From Platerodrilus igneus (taxonomy: Eukaryota > Arthropoda > Insecta > Coleoptera > Lycidae), in NCBI GenBank assembly GCA_036346225.1, contig JARFIW010000453.1, positions 7,874,001-7,938,000 of the forward strand: a stretch of DNA of 64,000 nucleotides, in the 5' to 3' direction. A program made the translations under genes and the position numbers. This document shows positions 1 to 12,800 of the stretch, in pieces; positions within the stretch are counted from its first letter, which is position 1, and each line of letters begins with the position of its first letter. Under the pieces are notes generated by a model. That model did not search any database and had not been told where the DNA came from. It worked only from the letters and a program-made list of their open reading frames with translations.

Positions 1-2310
1 ATTGACGTGATAAAAAGATCACAAGAAGTCATTGAAACCCAAATTCTACAAATAAAGCCTACTAAAATATAAAACAATACGGAATAAATATAAATTTTTG
101 AAAACGCATGGTTACATACTGTATAAAACAGGCGTACTTTTTAGCCATTAATCTACAAGCAAAAACCCAATTGCATGCATGTAAATAATCACTCTTTGTA
201 ATGAGAGAGTATTGTAAATACATAGCAATTAATATGTGCAGAAGCAAAAACAAATTTAAACCGTGCCTGTAAATAATCACCCTAATATAAATACAAAGCC
301 ATTTTTTTCACTTATTAAGTATCAATACATTTTCGATGCATATAAAAATCCTCTTTGCTGTAAATAACATAAAATAGTGCTAACTTTACGCATTTAGCGT
401 AAGTACTATGTCAATCTAGTTAAAAAAATACGCTTTAATCATACTGATGTGTACTAAAACACGTTTTGCCGTGAAAACCAATCCTTTATTACAATTATGA
501 AAATGATGGGTCTTTCTGCATATGTAAAATCCGTGGATATAGCAATTAAAGTTTAAAAAAATTAACCAAATGGACTCTGTATATCGTAAATTCAATTTAA
601 ATAAAACATCTTCTCGAAATTTCGAGAGGAATTGAGAAGAAATACATCAACCTCGTTGAACTTACTAATAAATAAACGTTTATTCTACGAAGCGGCCCGA
701 TCATTGAAAAAAAGCCGTAAAATCCATGGAATAACTGATAAAAGATATTAATTATCTTTCGAGGTTACTAGATTAATGTGCAACACCACAATAACCTTGG
801 GCGTTAAACACAGACGAGCAACGCACGTCACTAATAACTGGAACGAGATAATGAGGTAATAATACTCAACAATTTTGAATGCTAATGAGGATTTCCCAGA
901 ATGTGGAAGATAGGCGTATATTATTGGAAATAGAATCGCGCAAATACCACTACATTTTGGAAATAGATAGTTTTGATTTAAGTCGCGAGTTGTTGCTTTG
1001 CGAAGATGATATTTGAAGTATGCAGTAAGCATACTGTAATTTAATAATTACGATGTTTCAATGAATAAAGAAGTGATGTTTTAAACGTAACCTGATGTTA
1101 AAAAAAATGGAAATTAATAAATTTAATTATATACAATAAAGATAGGAAATGCTTCGATATAAAAAACTATTAAAATTTTTATTGAATAATCACACCGTGA
1201 ATGCAGATTGGTTTCTAAAATCAGATTTTATGCATCATCTGGTAGCTGATTTGGATAAAAAACGCGTCGTGAATTTTTGCAAGTATTAATTGTTTGTAAC
1301 TAATATATAAATCTTGTCATTTAGTAAAGATAGAATAAGTTCTAATCATTTTATTTTTGTAAGGATCTTTACCATAATAGTTTGTGTTCAGAGTTGGAAA
1401 CACTGACTTTTTAATAAATTATCTGTCAAAGATTCTTTGGTCAAACAAACGTTACAAGCATGGGAATAAACAAAGTCAGGTAAAATATCCATAAGAAAAT
1501 ATATTTAGTTCTTTAAATTTAAGTTAAAGCAAGGAACATTTTTATTGTTAAGTAAATAAGTATGTGTAGAAAATATTTTCACGTTTGAAAGAAACGATGT
1601 TGTAAATGTTTTGTATGCTTTTGTAGTAGAGAAAATATTTCATACTATATAAATGCTTTGTGATATTGCTGTTTGATTTCATTTTTGAAAACTCTCATAT
1701 TTCCGTTGAACTATCCAGGCAAAGTTAGAAAGGAAGGCAAGTGAATAATAGCAAATTTTACAATTTGCTGTATCTGTATCACAGTACTCTTTTAGTGACT
1801 AATGAAACGACCTCGTGTTGTATATACAACAAAGTTTAAACAACCATACGATATAGCTCAAGTCTTTATTATTTATCCTAAATTATATTCCACTCCTAAT
1901 AGATAATACTGCAAACACTTAAATAGGAATTAATATTAAAGAACTAAAAACTGAATAAAACAATTAGTACACTAATTGTAGTAAAACACGGAATCTGCGT
2001 ATTTATAAATCTTGGCAAAAAATATGTTGCACCACAAAAATGCGATCTTACTTCCTTTATTAAAATTTACTCAGAATGTTGAAGTGTTCGTTAAACCGTA
2101 TTTTCCCGAACTACAAACTTGAGCTTATTAGAGTCTTAATTAAATTATATAACAAAGCCTTTTTTTGCTAATTACTAGCCTACCGATCTTTAAATAACTT
2201 TATTTTAGTTTTTTTTTGCAATAATCCAGATATCCGGATATATGTTCGCAATCTGTTTTTATCATACCTTTAAAAACTCGATACTAGAAATGGTACTCAG
2301 GTAGATCGCC
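1..2310. other. AT-rich DNA, no gene seen
   Basis: I see no coding region, RNA gene or clear repeat here. The open frames are short, lack recognisable motifs and are of the length expected by chance at this base composition. Confidence 0.6.
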
Positions 2311-2321
2311 AAATAAACAAA

Positions 2322-2895
2322 CGCTGAAAACTTGGACAATGCCAAAAGAGATCTGTGGACAAAACGGCAGATATGTTCAAATCGCCGAAACACATCGGTG
2401 GACAAAACGCCGAATCGGGTCAAAATACTCAAATTATATAAAACAACAACTTTAATAGCTTTGTCGTTTTCTGTACAATTAATATAAAATTTCGACTGTT
2501 TGGATCACGTTTGCTGATACATCCAAAGAATTGTTTCGGTGTTTCGACCAGGTTTGGCAATAAGTTCAAAGAATTATTTTGGCGTTTCGACTACGTTCAG
2601 TGATATGTCCAGGGAATTGCTTTGGTGTTTTGGCCACGTTCGACAATATGTCTAAACAATAGTTTTGGCGTTTTTGCAATGTTCCGTAAACCCGGTCTGC
2701 ATATTTAAGAAAATTTTGAGCTCGGTTTCAACACCACTATACTGACCTACAGAGCGTCGTTTTATACTATTCGGCATTTTAACCAGGTTCGGTATTTTGT
2801 CCCCCCACGTGTCTCGGCGTTTTGTCCGCCGATTTCCTTCGGCGTTTTGTCCAACTTTTCAGCGTTTTGTCCATTCGACGTTGTATCCATTCAAC
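2322..2895. mobile_element. Foldback-type element with imperfect inverted arms
   Basis: Two arms of about 90 bp face each other. The left arm (about 2322-2420) contains GCTGAAAACTTGGACAA and repeated GGACAAAACG motifs. The right arm (about 2770-2875) contains the reverse complement, with repeated CGGCGTTTTGTCC. No transposase is visible, so this is probably a non-autonomous foldback element or MITE. The exact ends and target duplication are not clear. The ORF at 2822-3034 runs through the right arm and is unlikely to be a gene. Confidence 0.55.
2490..2690. repeat. 43-bp tandem repeat inside the foldback element
   Basis: The motif tccaaagaattg and its variants begin at 2522, 2565, 2608 and 2651, which is exactly 43 bp apart each time. 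Each is followed by a variant of ttttggcgtttcgac. There are at least four degenerate copies between the two inverted arms. Confidence 0.7.
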
Positions 2896-2899
2896 GAAT

Positions 2900-4730
2900 T
2901 GTCATGTACTTCCTGAAACGCCAATACTTCAAAGCAGTTTTTCTAAAAAACACAAGCCTGACGTTATTTTCGTGTTTGAATTGTTGGGGTTGGGATTGCA
3001 AGGATTTATATTGTGCATAACACAAGCAAAATAATATTTTAACATTCCACCACTTTCAAATGGCATATCGCATTTAATCAAAGTGTCCTAGCACACGATT
3101 AATAGAACTTCTACAAGAGAAAATTGCACTAATTAGACCTCTATTACATATCTGAATATCCAGTGATATTTTTACCAAACGCAGAGAATTTTGAAATAAA
3201 AACATTTCGGTTTCGAATACTGATGGAAATGCTCTGTATACAGTAAAGTGGGTTTTGTTTGTAGCAGCTGCATATTCATTTACCCGTGTCTAAAACCCAA
3301 CTGATTAAATTACGTAATATACATGGTTTAATGAGTACACTTTTATACAGAGTACAAGTTCTTTTTTTATTATACGGTAAACGCGCTAAAAGCTTGCTAT
3401 GTTGTTCAAAAGTTCGTTAAAAATTTAAAAAAGTTGATACGTAGAGTTGAGTATTTTATTGCTAGCTTGTCTGGCCTACAGTATAATCATATACCCTATT
3501 CTAGTTTATATTTCATCTACATTTACCAATATTCAAACTTCGTGAATATTTATATAACTCATTTATAAAAAAACGACTTCAAGATTTATCTCTACCAAAG
3601 ATTTTACTGCATTTTATTTCAATTAGTAGTGCAATTATGTGCTGCAATTAATCACAATATCGATTTAGCTTTACTTTAGAAACATGTTTTCCAGATCATT
3701 TTTAATTAGAGGTTCTTCATTAGTGTTTCAAGTTCACTAGCGTTGTAAGTTGCACTTGAAGCAGGCAATTAAATTTATCTAAGATGCAGTTATTGCAGAA
3801 CAATTAATTTGTTTTGAAGTGTAGAACGCTCTTATAGAACTGAACATTGCAGGAATTAACACGAATATAAGAAAAATATTGCACAAGTTAAAATAACTTC
3901 GATAAATGGTGGTGTACAAAACATTGATATATAACGACTTAGGCCCCTCTTTCTAAAGCATTAGGTTGTGAACATGGTTTCCACAAATATGCATTCGTCA
4001 TTTTAATTTTTGTTAACCCCTAAATAGCTGAGTTGTGCACTCGCGTCTCACATAAATTCAACAAAACATATCGTAAATTTAAATGATACAACAATACTAG
4101 ATATTAAAAACGACTATAACAAACGACTATTTCTAGAATCCTTCCACATTCATCAGCAACCTAATCTTCTCAACAGCAAACAAGATATTAACAACTTCAA
4201 CGTAGTCTATTCCACTCTTTACAGATTCAAGTGACAAAAATACTCACTTTCGCAACACTTTTATAACAACAATTACTTATCGCAGTTGAATCTTCCATTA
4301 CTTTTTTCCATTTTAATTATAGGTTATTTTATGTTTATCATAAAGAATTACGTTTGAACTTAAATTTTCCAGTATGATTTATTACATCTAGTTTACTTTT
4401 GTTACCTACTGCATTCCTGTTGTCATCATATTTTCAATCACTCAAAACTGTATGTCATAAATTAGTGTTTCTATTAATAACATTTTTTAAGTCATAGTAA
4501 TTATGTAAGTTGTATACTATACTGTTTTATATCTTGTTAACTAATTTTATCTAATTCTAGTCTATGATTAAGGCATAAATTACATACCGAAACGTTAGAA
4601 ATTAAATTACAATTGACTGATTAGTTTTTGCTTTACGAACGAATAACATCACATTTAAAAGTTATACCTACTTTCGTTCCAGAAAAATACAATAATTATG
4701 TATATTTCAGTGGATTTTACAAAAATCGTT
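2900..4730. other. AT-rich DNA, no gene seen
   Basis: No coding or repeat signal was recognised in this stretch. Confidence 0.55.
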
Positions 4731-4733
4731 TCT

Positions 4734-5990
4734 CACCCCACGGATTGGGTGCCATAACAGTGCAGTGAATTTCGGGAACACTCAGGATCCCCTTCGTTGT
4801 GCCGTCATAAAAATTTTCTGAAAATTTTATAAAAAAAGTTTTTTACAATACCTTTGGAACGCCTCCTGATTTCTGCACACCTTGGCTAACTCAGCAATCT
4901 GCTTCATCTTGGATACCTACCATCCTAAATTCACTCTTTCACATAAACTGTCAATTGAAATTACCACTCAAATAATGTAACAAGACATACAACCTTTTTA
5001 TTTATACATGTTAACAAGTTTCCATAAGCATGAAAATATTTACACATTAGTATATACAGTTTGATAAAAAAAAATGTTACCATCTCAATTTTTAAATCTT
5101 TTAAAATTTCATGATTTTAAAATATTCCAACAATTTTATTTTAGACGAGTAAATGGGCCCGTCGTGCAACCCTAAATTGATTTTTATTCTGGTCTATTTT
5201 GAGCTCAGTATAACCCAGTTACTCTAAATGCATTTAACGTCGCATTTTTGTTTAAAATAAAGCTAAAGATCCGTTTACTCCTTACAACAACATTTTTATG
5301 TCATTAATAAACATTTTAAATAATCAAAATCAAATGTCCTGTACATATACTACTTTAAATGAGTTTTAATGGTAATAAAATACACCCCCAATCAGTTTAA
5401 AACACTCCAGCACAAAATACCAGCACAAAAGTTCGAGCAAAAGCAAGAAATTAATTTTTTTTACCTGGAGTAAGCTTTGTCCATCGTTACCTCTGAAGGT
5501 GTGTACCAAAACCTTCGTCATTGTGTCCATACACTTCGTGATTATACCTGGATCCAACTCATGTCCACTAGCTATCCAAATCTCTGCAACCACCTTTTGT
5601 ATTTCTTCTCGGATAATGGTTCGACCAAGCTTAATCTTCCATAACCACTACACTTCACGCATACTAGTTTCAGACTTCTCGAATCGCTTCCTAAGTACTA
5701 TCCTATCCTAAAATTGTATCGTGTAGTAACAGCACCTTTTATAAGCCAGCACCCACTTGTGCAAATCACACTTTTAATACATTACCGGCACGTTACTAAC
5801 AGCTTTTACACACTTTTAAGTAGGATGTTGTATAATAATTCAACTAATTAGCGATAATCAGTACAACGTAAGAGCACGTAGTAGCAAATACACAAGAGAT
5901 ATAAGAGATCTAAGATCTAAGTGCTAAGAGAGATTAATATACCTCTCATAGTGTATTTATACGCTTTTGAATACCCCTTCACAGACCCTC
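4734..5990 (-). mobile_element. LTR/5'-leader-like segment, copy A
   Basis: This is one of six related segments (A-F) in the window. Read on the minus strand, it starts near a TATA-like box (tatttata at 5953-5960), followed by repeated CTTAGA-type words. It then holds an AG/GTAA junction, a TGAGCTC landmark (about 5200), and a short segment shared closely with copy E (about 4860-4990). It ends at a primer-binding-site-like sequence (4734-4754) of the form TGG-ACCC...GTGGGGT. The order promoter, untranslated leader, PBS is that of the 5' end of an LTR retrotransposon. No second LTR or gag ORF is attached, so it is a relic. It could instead be a different repeat class with a similar leader. Confidence 0.5.
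5953..5960 (-). promoter_or_regulatory. TATA-like box of segment A
   Basis: On the minus strand it reads TATAAATA, followed about 30-50 bp downstream by pyrimidine-rich CTCTCTTAG and repeated CTTAGA words. Segment B has the same arrangement, which supports a shared promoter. Confidence 0.45.
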
Positions 5991-6894
5991 TTTTCATCGA
6001 AAAGCTTATTTTCCAAACCGATTCTCAAAATTTTGTTTGTAACGAACTTCAACGTCTGAAAAATTCCAAGTTTACCGTGCTGTTACATAGAAATTCGCCC
6101 AACACTTCTAACTGACGCGAGCTTCTCAAAACTTCTAGCCTTTGATCAATTATATTGCTTTCCCCCGTTATAACGTCCAACCCCCTAGCTACCTTTCTTC
6201 GTTTCACCCATATTTATTGTCTCTTTTAGAACCCCTCTCAAGCTACAAAAAATTGATATTGTGGTTGGCCTTCAAATCTACTGCGTATTTTAGACGTGCA
6301 TTGTAACCAACGTTTTATCATACGTGTTCTCTGTCTGTTTTACATTATAGATATTTTATTTCACTTTGTCTTTAAAGCATTTGTTATTTTACCAGCTTGT
6401 CGCACCGACCGTTACAAACAATTCTGTAAAATTTTGTCCCAACGTATATTTCAGTTCTATGAACTTGACATTTAACGATCAGGTGTTTCTTTGAAGTAAA
6501 CTATTCGTTTAAGATTATAATTCCCAGTTATAACACTTCTTAGGATTTGTATAACGAACGGTTTGTTTATTTAACTGGAAATATGTGTTTAAATTATTGA
6601 TTTTCTATACTCAAAAGCTCCAATTCATATCTGATGCACTTGATTTAAAATATTACAACCTATTATGCGTATCCCTGAGTTTTCATGTTCTTTAAAGCTT
6701 CCCCCCCTATGCAATTTTAACCTTCTAATTTAGAAATATATAAATATCCTAATAACCGTCTGTTTTCACTATCTAAACTGATTAATTTGGCGCGTAAATA
6801 AATTGTTCCTATTTCCTATATACACAGTTGTTGAAAATTTATTATCTAGATTTATATACCCTTCTGAACCTATAATTTCCACGACAATCTATAC

Positions 6895-6914
6895 ATATAT
6901 ATATATATATATAT
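6895..6914. repeat. (AT)n microsatellite at the end of segment B
   Basis: Ten AT dinucleotides run directly into TTGCTGTGAA. In segment C the same terminal word, read on the other strand as CACAGCA, also touches an (AT)n tract. Confidence 0.85.
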
Positions 6915-8170
6915 TGCTGTGAATCCTCTCATATCTCTAGGTACTGGCCCTTTAAAAAAAAACATTCGAGCCCCACAGTTTGGGCGTCAAGAATGCTGTG
7001 AAACCTTTTAAATCACTTGGTCCGTTGATTCCTTCTGTTAATCGCCTCGGCTGCTCTTCTAGATAACTTCCATTCTCAATCATAAAATTAAACAACACAT
7101 TCCTACCACAAACATCAACGTTAACTCTATTTACATCAATATTCAGAATACATTAAATTTTCAAATTAAATTTGAACATAAAATTCAGTTTTAAAAAGAA
7201 TTTCCGGATTAATTTTATTATCATTTTACTGTGCATCCAAAATTAAAGTCCTTGTTGGATGCCTACTAATTAATATAACAAGATAAGCAGACCGGAGTCT
7301 GAGTATAAAGGAGCATCTACCACCCCTTTACGTTAATTAACCAGGTTTGTCTAATTGAGCTCAAAGACCTACCCAAAGTTTCATCCTATTCCCGAACATC
7401 AAAACAAAATACCCTTTTACTTAAACAAGCAAATTTCATCTTAAAATTAAATTTTATGGTTAGAAAAATTCCACTAATGTCCATTTAAAGTAAATCAATT
7501 ATAAAGTCATTCAATACACACAAAAATGTCAAACAAAATAGTACAATTTACCTGAAGGTTATTGTCCTCGTAGCTTCAGTGTAATCGTCCCTTTGTAAAT
7601 CACACCATTCCAACCGGATTCTATTTACAGCTTCAAGTTGTCAACGCTTTAAAATGTTCTCCATCACCATTAATTTAAAGTTGTTTCTAGGCTTTTCCGG
7701 AACTCATCTGTGTATATCTGCCTCTGGTTCAGTGGATGCAGACACATTTACGAACCATTTAGTCATTAACACCCCGCAAAATAGCAAAGAAATTCATACT
7801 TCCTTTTACCAATATTACCAATATACGCCAAAACTGCCTACTTTTGGGTATACATTTGTCGTTGTAAATTTTACTAATTGGTACCGTGATAATAAACTTT
7901 TATTACCTTGTATCTAAGTGCACTGAAGTACATTCATGTTAGCACGTAAAATAACCAACTATTTTGAGTCACTAAAATATACTAGCACACTTTAAATTAT
8001 TTAATCAAACTAAAATGCACTGTTTAATATCAAGTCGCGGATGCACGAGCTTTTAACGCATCGAATCGTCGAAAGTCTAAGAGTCTAAGAGTCTAAGAGA
8101 GAAACACATATTCCGCCTGTATATATAGCGAATAGCCGACACGTCGCTTTGTTCCTAAAACGGGTAATTC
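6915..8170 (-). mobile_element. LTR/5'-leader-like segment, copy B
   Basis: Minus-strand relative of segment A. It has a TATA-like box (tatatata, 8119-8127) followed by three CTTAGACT-type words (about 8078-8097). An AG/GTAA junction (about 7553) is followed by TGAGCTC (about 7357) and a CAACAAGGACTTTA word (about 7250), also present in copy C. A PBS-like sequence lies at 6967-6989 (TGACGCCCAA...GTGGGGCTCGA). A second, partial terminal unit then follows and ends at the (AT)n tract. The ORFs inside (for example 7654-7917) have no recognisable product and lie in the presumed untranslated leader. Confidence 0.5.
8119..8128 (-). promoter_or_regulatory. TATA-like box of segment B
   Basis: A tatatata core lies upstream, on the minus strand, of CTCTCTTAGA and repeated CTTAGA words, matching the layout in segment A. 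Confidence 0.45.
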
Positions 8171-8174
8171 CAAC

Positions 8175-9280
8175 GAATTCCTCATTCTACGTTCCCAGTC
8201 TGTAGCCTGCACGTCGATTTTTATGAATTTAGTACTCACCCCATTGAGATCTCAGAAAATTTCAACACGGCCCGCAAAGTTGTCCGAGAAAAACTAATTA
8301 CTTTTATACAGAAATTGTTGTTCTACCTCTGATATATGCATCCTATTTTTAACCAATCGCAACCCCTTGACGTTGCTTAAATCCCGCCCTTTTACAATAT
8401 GTGTCTTTGCTTGACGCATTTTCTCTTTCCTTTTCTAACCTGTTCGTATTGGTGCAAATTTATATTCTTTATTATCGATTATATTTTAGTCCACGCGGAC
8501 TGTTATCTGGGTTTAATAAACCCGTATCGCACATTCTCGTGAATACTAAGTCCCGGTTTCTCCAAGATTCTTTGAAACATTAATTATTTGCCAAATTTAC
8601 GCAGAATGAGCTTTTTTAAAAATACGCAGGTGTTCTGTATTTCCTGCTAAAGCATCTGATCGTTTCCAATATCCTTAGAATCAACATGTTTATCCAAACA
8701 AATTAACTTGAAATTGCCTTTTAAAACACGCAGGGTGTTCAAACGTAACAATTTAAATAACCTTCCTACGATTTGACTATTATTGGGTTTTTACAAGTTT
8801 TATGCTTATTATTAATAATGGTTTAATTAACTCCAATTAAAATTGATTTCCATCCTTTTCATTTTTAGCGAATACAACTTAAATATTAATTATTATATGT
8901 ACACTTTGTTTTACTACCGGTTACTTAAAATAGGGTTAATTAATATAAACTTTGCACGTAATTTCCATTTGTTTAGGAATAATTAAATTATCCACTGCGC
9001 TTTTCAATACTGCTTCTTTTGATGTAAAGCGTCTTATAGATAATTTAAATTTCTTATTTTACTGAAACGACAGAGTTTATTTATGCTTCAAGGTTTTAAT
9101 AAAGCGTATTATTTAATGAAATTCCTTATACACGGTAATTAAAATTATTTGATTTGATTATTTAATTTTCTACCCTGGTCTAAATATGAGTATTTTCCCC
9201 TATTTGAATACAAATAATCCCACTTATTTGAATGCAAATATCAAATATTTAGACTGCCAAAAATCTTTACAAAATTTTGC
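8175..9280. other. AT-rich DNA, no gene seen
   Basis: No motif-bearing ORF or repeat was recognised here. Confidence 0.5.
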
Positions 9281-9780
9281 CTATCTCTCTCTATCCTTAT
9301 CTATCTAACTTACCTACTTTGTCTCCAATCCAAAAAAATATTTACACCTATCCTATATCCCTATCCTATTCCTAACTCTCACCTACTTCTATAAACTGAT
9401 ATTATCCCTAACTTCATCCTACTTATCCATCTAATCCTATATACATCCTATATACCTATCCTATTCCTAACTTTTAACTACTCTTCACTATACTTTACTT
9501 CCCCCTACCTAATCCTATATGCCTAACCTATTTCTAACTTTATTCCTAACTCTCCACTACTCTTCTATGAAATATCTACACTTAATCTATCCTATTTTCT
9601 TCCTACCTTTACTCTTTATTCTCATCCTAAACCTATTCCTAATTATCTCCCATATTTATCCTATACCTAGCTCTATTTTCTATAAACACTTACTTCTACT
9701 TTTCTATATACACCTATTCTATCCCTTGTTCTATATCTATACTAAAGTTCACCTATCTCTATCCTTTGTTCATTAAGTTA
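9280..9780. repeat. Pyrimidine-rich degenerate (CCTAT)n-like tract
   Basis: About 500 bases are strongly C+T-biased on the plus strand. Words such as ctatcctat, cctaactt and ctacttct recur without a fixed period. It adjoins the decayed RT region of the Gypsy-type element on its right. The plus-strand ORF at 9519-9776 is a by-product of the low complexity and not a gene. Confidence 0.6.
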
Positions 9781-9899
9781 TTTAAATCTAACTCTCTTCT
9801 TGACCCTCCAAGTCTTCCTTCTTACCATCCTAATACTCTTCATCCCTATCTCTCCCCCTTCTATATCTATACTTAACATCTCTATTATCTCACATACAA

Positions 9900-10150
9900 T
9901 AAACTGATCATCCCTCTTATCCTGACTCTTAAATATTACTTCTTCTTCAGTCCCTACACTTGTCTGTTTCTCATTTATTCTTGTTTCCTTTCTGCCGACA
10001 AACCAAACGATACTACTTTACAATTATCAAATTTTCCTCTACGGAAAATCCTCTGTACCTCTAGAATGCTTGTGTAATGGAATCCGCCAGAATGAATCCC
10101 TTAAATCTACTTGATTAAAACAAACTTGCCATCTTTACTTAATTTTGCCT
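9900..10150 (-). pseudogene. Reverse transcriptase remnant of decayed Ty3/Gypsy-type element
   Basis: Minus-strand translation gives VDLRDSFWRIPL (about 10080-10115), a variant of the Gypsy RT motif with the first catalytic Asp (usually DLxxGFxQIPL or DLRDSFWQIPL). It is followed in a shifted frame by KVVSFGLS (about 9995-10020), matching the PFGL motif. Stops and frameshifts interrupt it, and the YxDD box is not found before the pyrimidine tract. It lies just downstream of the protease on the same strand, in the normal pol order. Too decayed to function. Confidence 0.6.
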
Positions 10151-10284
10151 TCACCTGCTCCTGATATGCTGCTTCTACCCCACTACTTCTGCATGTTTTT
10201 GTATTAAAGCTTGAACCTCTACTTTCCTTTCCTCTGGACATCTTATCGTGTTGATCTGTTTACCTTCATCATCTTCTACCTCTA

Positions 10285-10695
10285 CTACATTAATACTAAA
10301 CCCAGTGTCATCCTCTGTGACTTCATAACTGCCTTCCATGGAACTACCCTATCCTTAATTCTTATTACCTTCCTTTCCATATCTATCAAAACCCCTAACT
10401 TCATCATACAGTCAACACCTAAAATGCTCTGAAACTTCAGTCCAGGTACAATTACAAACTCCTGTTCACAGCTTAAACCTCCTATATCTATCCTAAGCAC
10501 CACAACACTATTTACTACAGCAAACTTCTTTTTATTTGGAGCTACTAAATGGCTACGTTTTATAGGCATAATTCTATCACAAACCTTATCCCTAATTTTG
10601 CTGACGAATTCCTCCGATATTAAACTCGCCTCTGCCCCTGTATCAAGTAATACTTCTACATTATTCTCAAAAATTTCTAAATTAATAATTGGCAA
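10285..10695 (-). pseudogene. Retropepsin (aspartic protease) of decayed Ty3/Gypsy-type element
   Basis: An open stretch of 136 residues. LLDTGAEASLIS (about residues 16-27) is the D-T/S-G active site of a retroviral-type protease, which cleaves the Gag-Pol polyprotein as a dimer. ILGVDCMMKLGVLID (about residues 91-105) fits the second conserved ILG..hydrophobic element of the fold. It lies between the Arg-rich gag carboxy end (upstream on this strand) and the RT remnant. It was part of a polyprotein, so the ATG here is not a true start. The domain looks intact, but its surroundings are broken. Confidence 0.75.
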
Positions 10696-10744
10696 ACATA
10701 ATTTTTCCTCAGTTTCTGGCTCTACTTCCTCCTCAATTTTGAAA

Positions 10745-11412
10745 AATTCACGTGGATGTTCGTATACATTTACACAGAAATCTAGTGGTCTGTCGCGTTC
10801 TAAAAATCCTGTCTTATCCTGTTTTCCGTGCTTGGTCCTGGTTGTCCTTCTACAACCTGTGCGTACGTCCTCCTCGTGTTAATATCCGTGTCCCTATCTC
10901 TATTCGGCGTGCTGGTCACAGTCCTGTTTACTTCCGGTAAACTGTTCTGTCTCGTGTAACTAGGTCTTGGCGTCGGTCCCCTAGTCGCACTATTGCTCCT
11001 GTATTCCTGTCCTCGTCGTTCCCAATTCGGTCGAAAATTTCTGTTGTAGTCAGGCCGTCTCGAATAATTCGGTGTCCTGTTGTCAAACCTAACTGTGTTA
11101 ACGTTTCGTTCTCGTATCTCTCTTGTCCGTCCAACACATACATCGTCATATCTCTGTAGATACTCTAAAATGTCTCCCGTTCTGTGATGTTTTGTAAGGC
11201 CACGTGTTGTCTAATTTCCAGTTCAAAATGTCGTGATAATATGCTACAGATAAAAACGGGTATAAAAGCATTGGTTTCAAAACGCACGTTCGCATCCACG
11301 TGGACGCGGTCAGCAAAATCGATTTTATATAACTCAAGTGGGGTTGGAACGCGACATCTAATATGCATAAGACAGGGATAAAACTATTACAAGCGGAGTT
11401 ATATGATGACAC
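10745..11412 (-). pseudogene. Gag carboxy-terminal half of decayed Ty3/Gypsy-type element
   Basis: Read across two or three frames, the minus strand gives a capsid-like stretch (FELEIRQHVALQNITE, about 11170-11240). A strongly Arg/Asn-rich tail follows (about 10870-11160), and near 10850 comes TYAQVVEGQPGPST. An Arg-rich nucleic-acid-binding tail before protease is typical of insect Gypsy Gag proteins that lack CCHC knuckles. The frames at 10928-11149 and 11165-11368 are pieces of it. Frameshifts show it is inactive. It is separated from the amino-terminal half (12801-13600) by segment C. Confidence 0.5.
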
Positions 11413-11419
11413 AGGACTG

Positions 11420-12770
11420 TATCATTGGTTGAAATAGATAGTCTTACAACGGACGAACACGCGACAGGTGTTTGCGGTTTTTTGGATTAAATTGCGTGTC
11501 CACGAGGTAAATTTCTGGAAGCTTTAAGTCAGTTACATTAAAATTTGCAGAAGTATTATTTCGCGTAAAGTGTGGCCGAGAGGGGCATTTTGAATTGAAT
11601 AAATAGTATAAGAGAATTAATAGCCTCCTCTTTGTATTCTTATCACTCTTTTGATTCTCTTTGATTTTTTTGTATTTTCATCGCATTAGACTACATATAA
11701 CAATAAACCGACGCATGTGAGTATTGAAAAATTTCATAATTCAGTAAACGTTGTATTAGCACTTATAACGTTGTGGGTTGAGGCCTTGTAGTTATTAACG
11801 GGTGTAGTGTCGAGTGAATTAAATTAACCGAGGTCCAACTAATACCACAACAAGCTAATAAATCAATAAACAAAAGTATAACATAAGTGAATTTAGATGC
11901 TGGGATGGAATGGTAATTAGAAGCTTGGCGTATACTGAGGTTATCATCTATCTGGAGGATCAGAGCGCATAATCACGAAGTCAAGGGTTTCTGGAGGATC
12001 AGAGCGCATAGTCACGAAGCCAAGGGGTTCTGGAGGATACAGCATTATCGACGGAGTTGGAGACTTGAAGCATTTTCCAGGTAACACATTTGAATTTGCT
12101 GTTATTTGATAAACTGTTGGAATTATTTGTGATGTGTGAGTGAACTTTGATGGTTATTTAACGTATCGGAAAAGATACGTATACTTGACAACTATTAGGG
12201 TATTTTAAATATTGAAAAAAGGTGTATGTAAAACTTACTAAATTGCATTATGAATTTAAATTGGATTGTTAAGGGTACATAGGGTAATTAATTTTGTAGT
12301 AATTTTATGCAAGGTAAAAGGCATACATTAATAAACTGGGTTATTATGAGCTCACCATACTCCAGTGTGCAATAAATATAGGGTATTAGTTAGGGCCCAT
12401 CTACTCCAATTGTGTTAAATGTGTTTACTAATAAAATTTTAAAACAAGGACTTTACAAAAATATCCCTTATTGAATTGTAACCATATTGTATATAACTGT
12501 GAATAATTGTTTGTAAATAGCGGTAAATAAAGATTGTACGATTGTTGTATTATTTGATGATTTTATTGAATGGTGTGTGAGTGGGAAAGAAGAATGGTTG
12601 TAAATTTAGGTATCCGAGAAGAAGCACAGCTGAGCTAGCCAGGGAAGCTGCTGAAGATAATTTGAAGCAGAAATCAGGGTAAAAAATTTTTTTTGTTGTG
12701 AATTTTTTATTTTGAAAAGTATTTAATGACTCACTCTCGATTCTTGAACTTTAATCCCCGTTCCACAGCA
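11420..12770 (+). mobile_element. LTR/5'-leader-like segment, copy C, inserted in a gag relic
   Basis: Plus-strand member of the A-F family. It has the landmarks in the same order: CCAG/GTAAC (about 12078), TGAGCTCACCATAC (about 12349), a CAAGGACTTTAC word (about 12447), and GTAAATAAAGATTGTACG with an AATAAA (about 12523). Next comes GAGCTAGCCAGGG (about 12633), a second CAG/GTAA (about 12678), and the terminal word TTCCACAGCA (12761-12770), which runs straight into (AT)n. It separates the two halves of a minus-strand gag, which implies insertion after that element. Its left end is not sharp. Confidence 0.5.
11951..12042. repeat. 39-bp tandem repeat, about 2.3 copies
   Basis: tctggaggatcagagcgcat recurs at 11951 and 11990, and a third partial copy starts at 12029. 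The period is 39 bp. It sits in the leader part of segment C and was not seen in the other members. Confidence 0.85.
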
Positions 12771-12794
12771 ATATATATATATATATATATATAT
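12771..12794. repeat. (AT)12 microsatellite at the end of segment C
   Basis: It directly follows the terminal word CACAGCA of segment C and precedes the gag relic on the other strand. Confidence 0.9.
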
Positions 12795-12800
12795 TAAAAT

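Noticed and set aside
2490..2690. CRISPR-like array
   Set aside because: The whole 43-bp unit is repeated with drift, without constant repeats and unique spacers, and the host looks eukaryotic.
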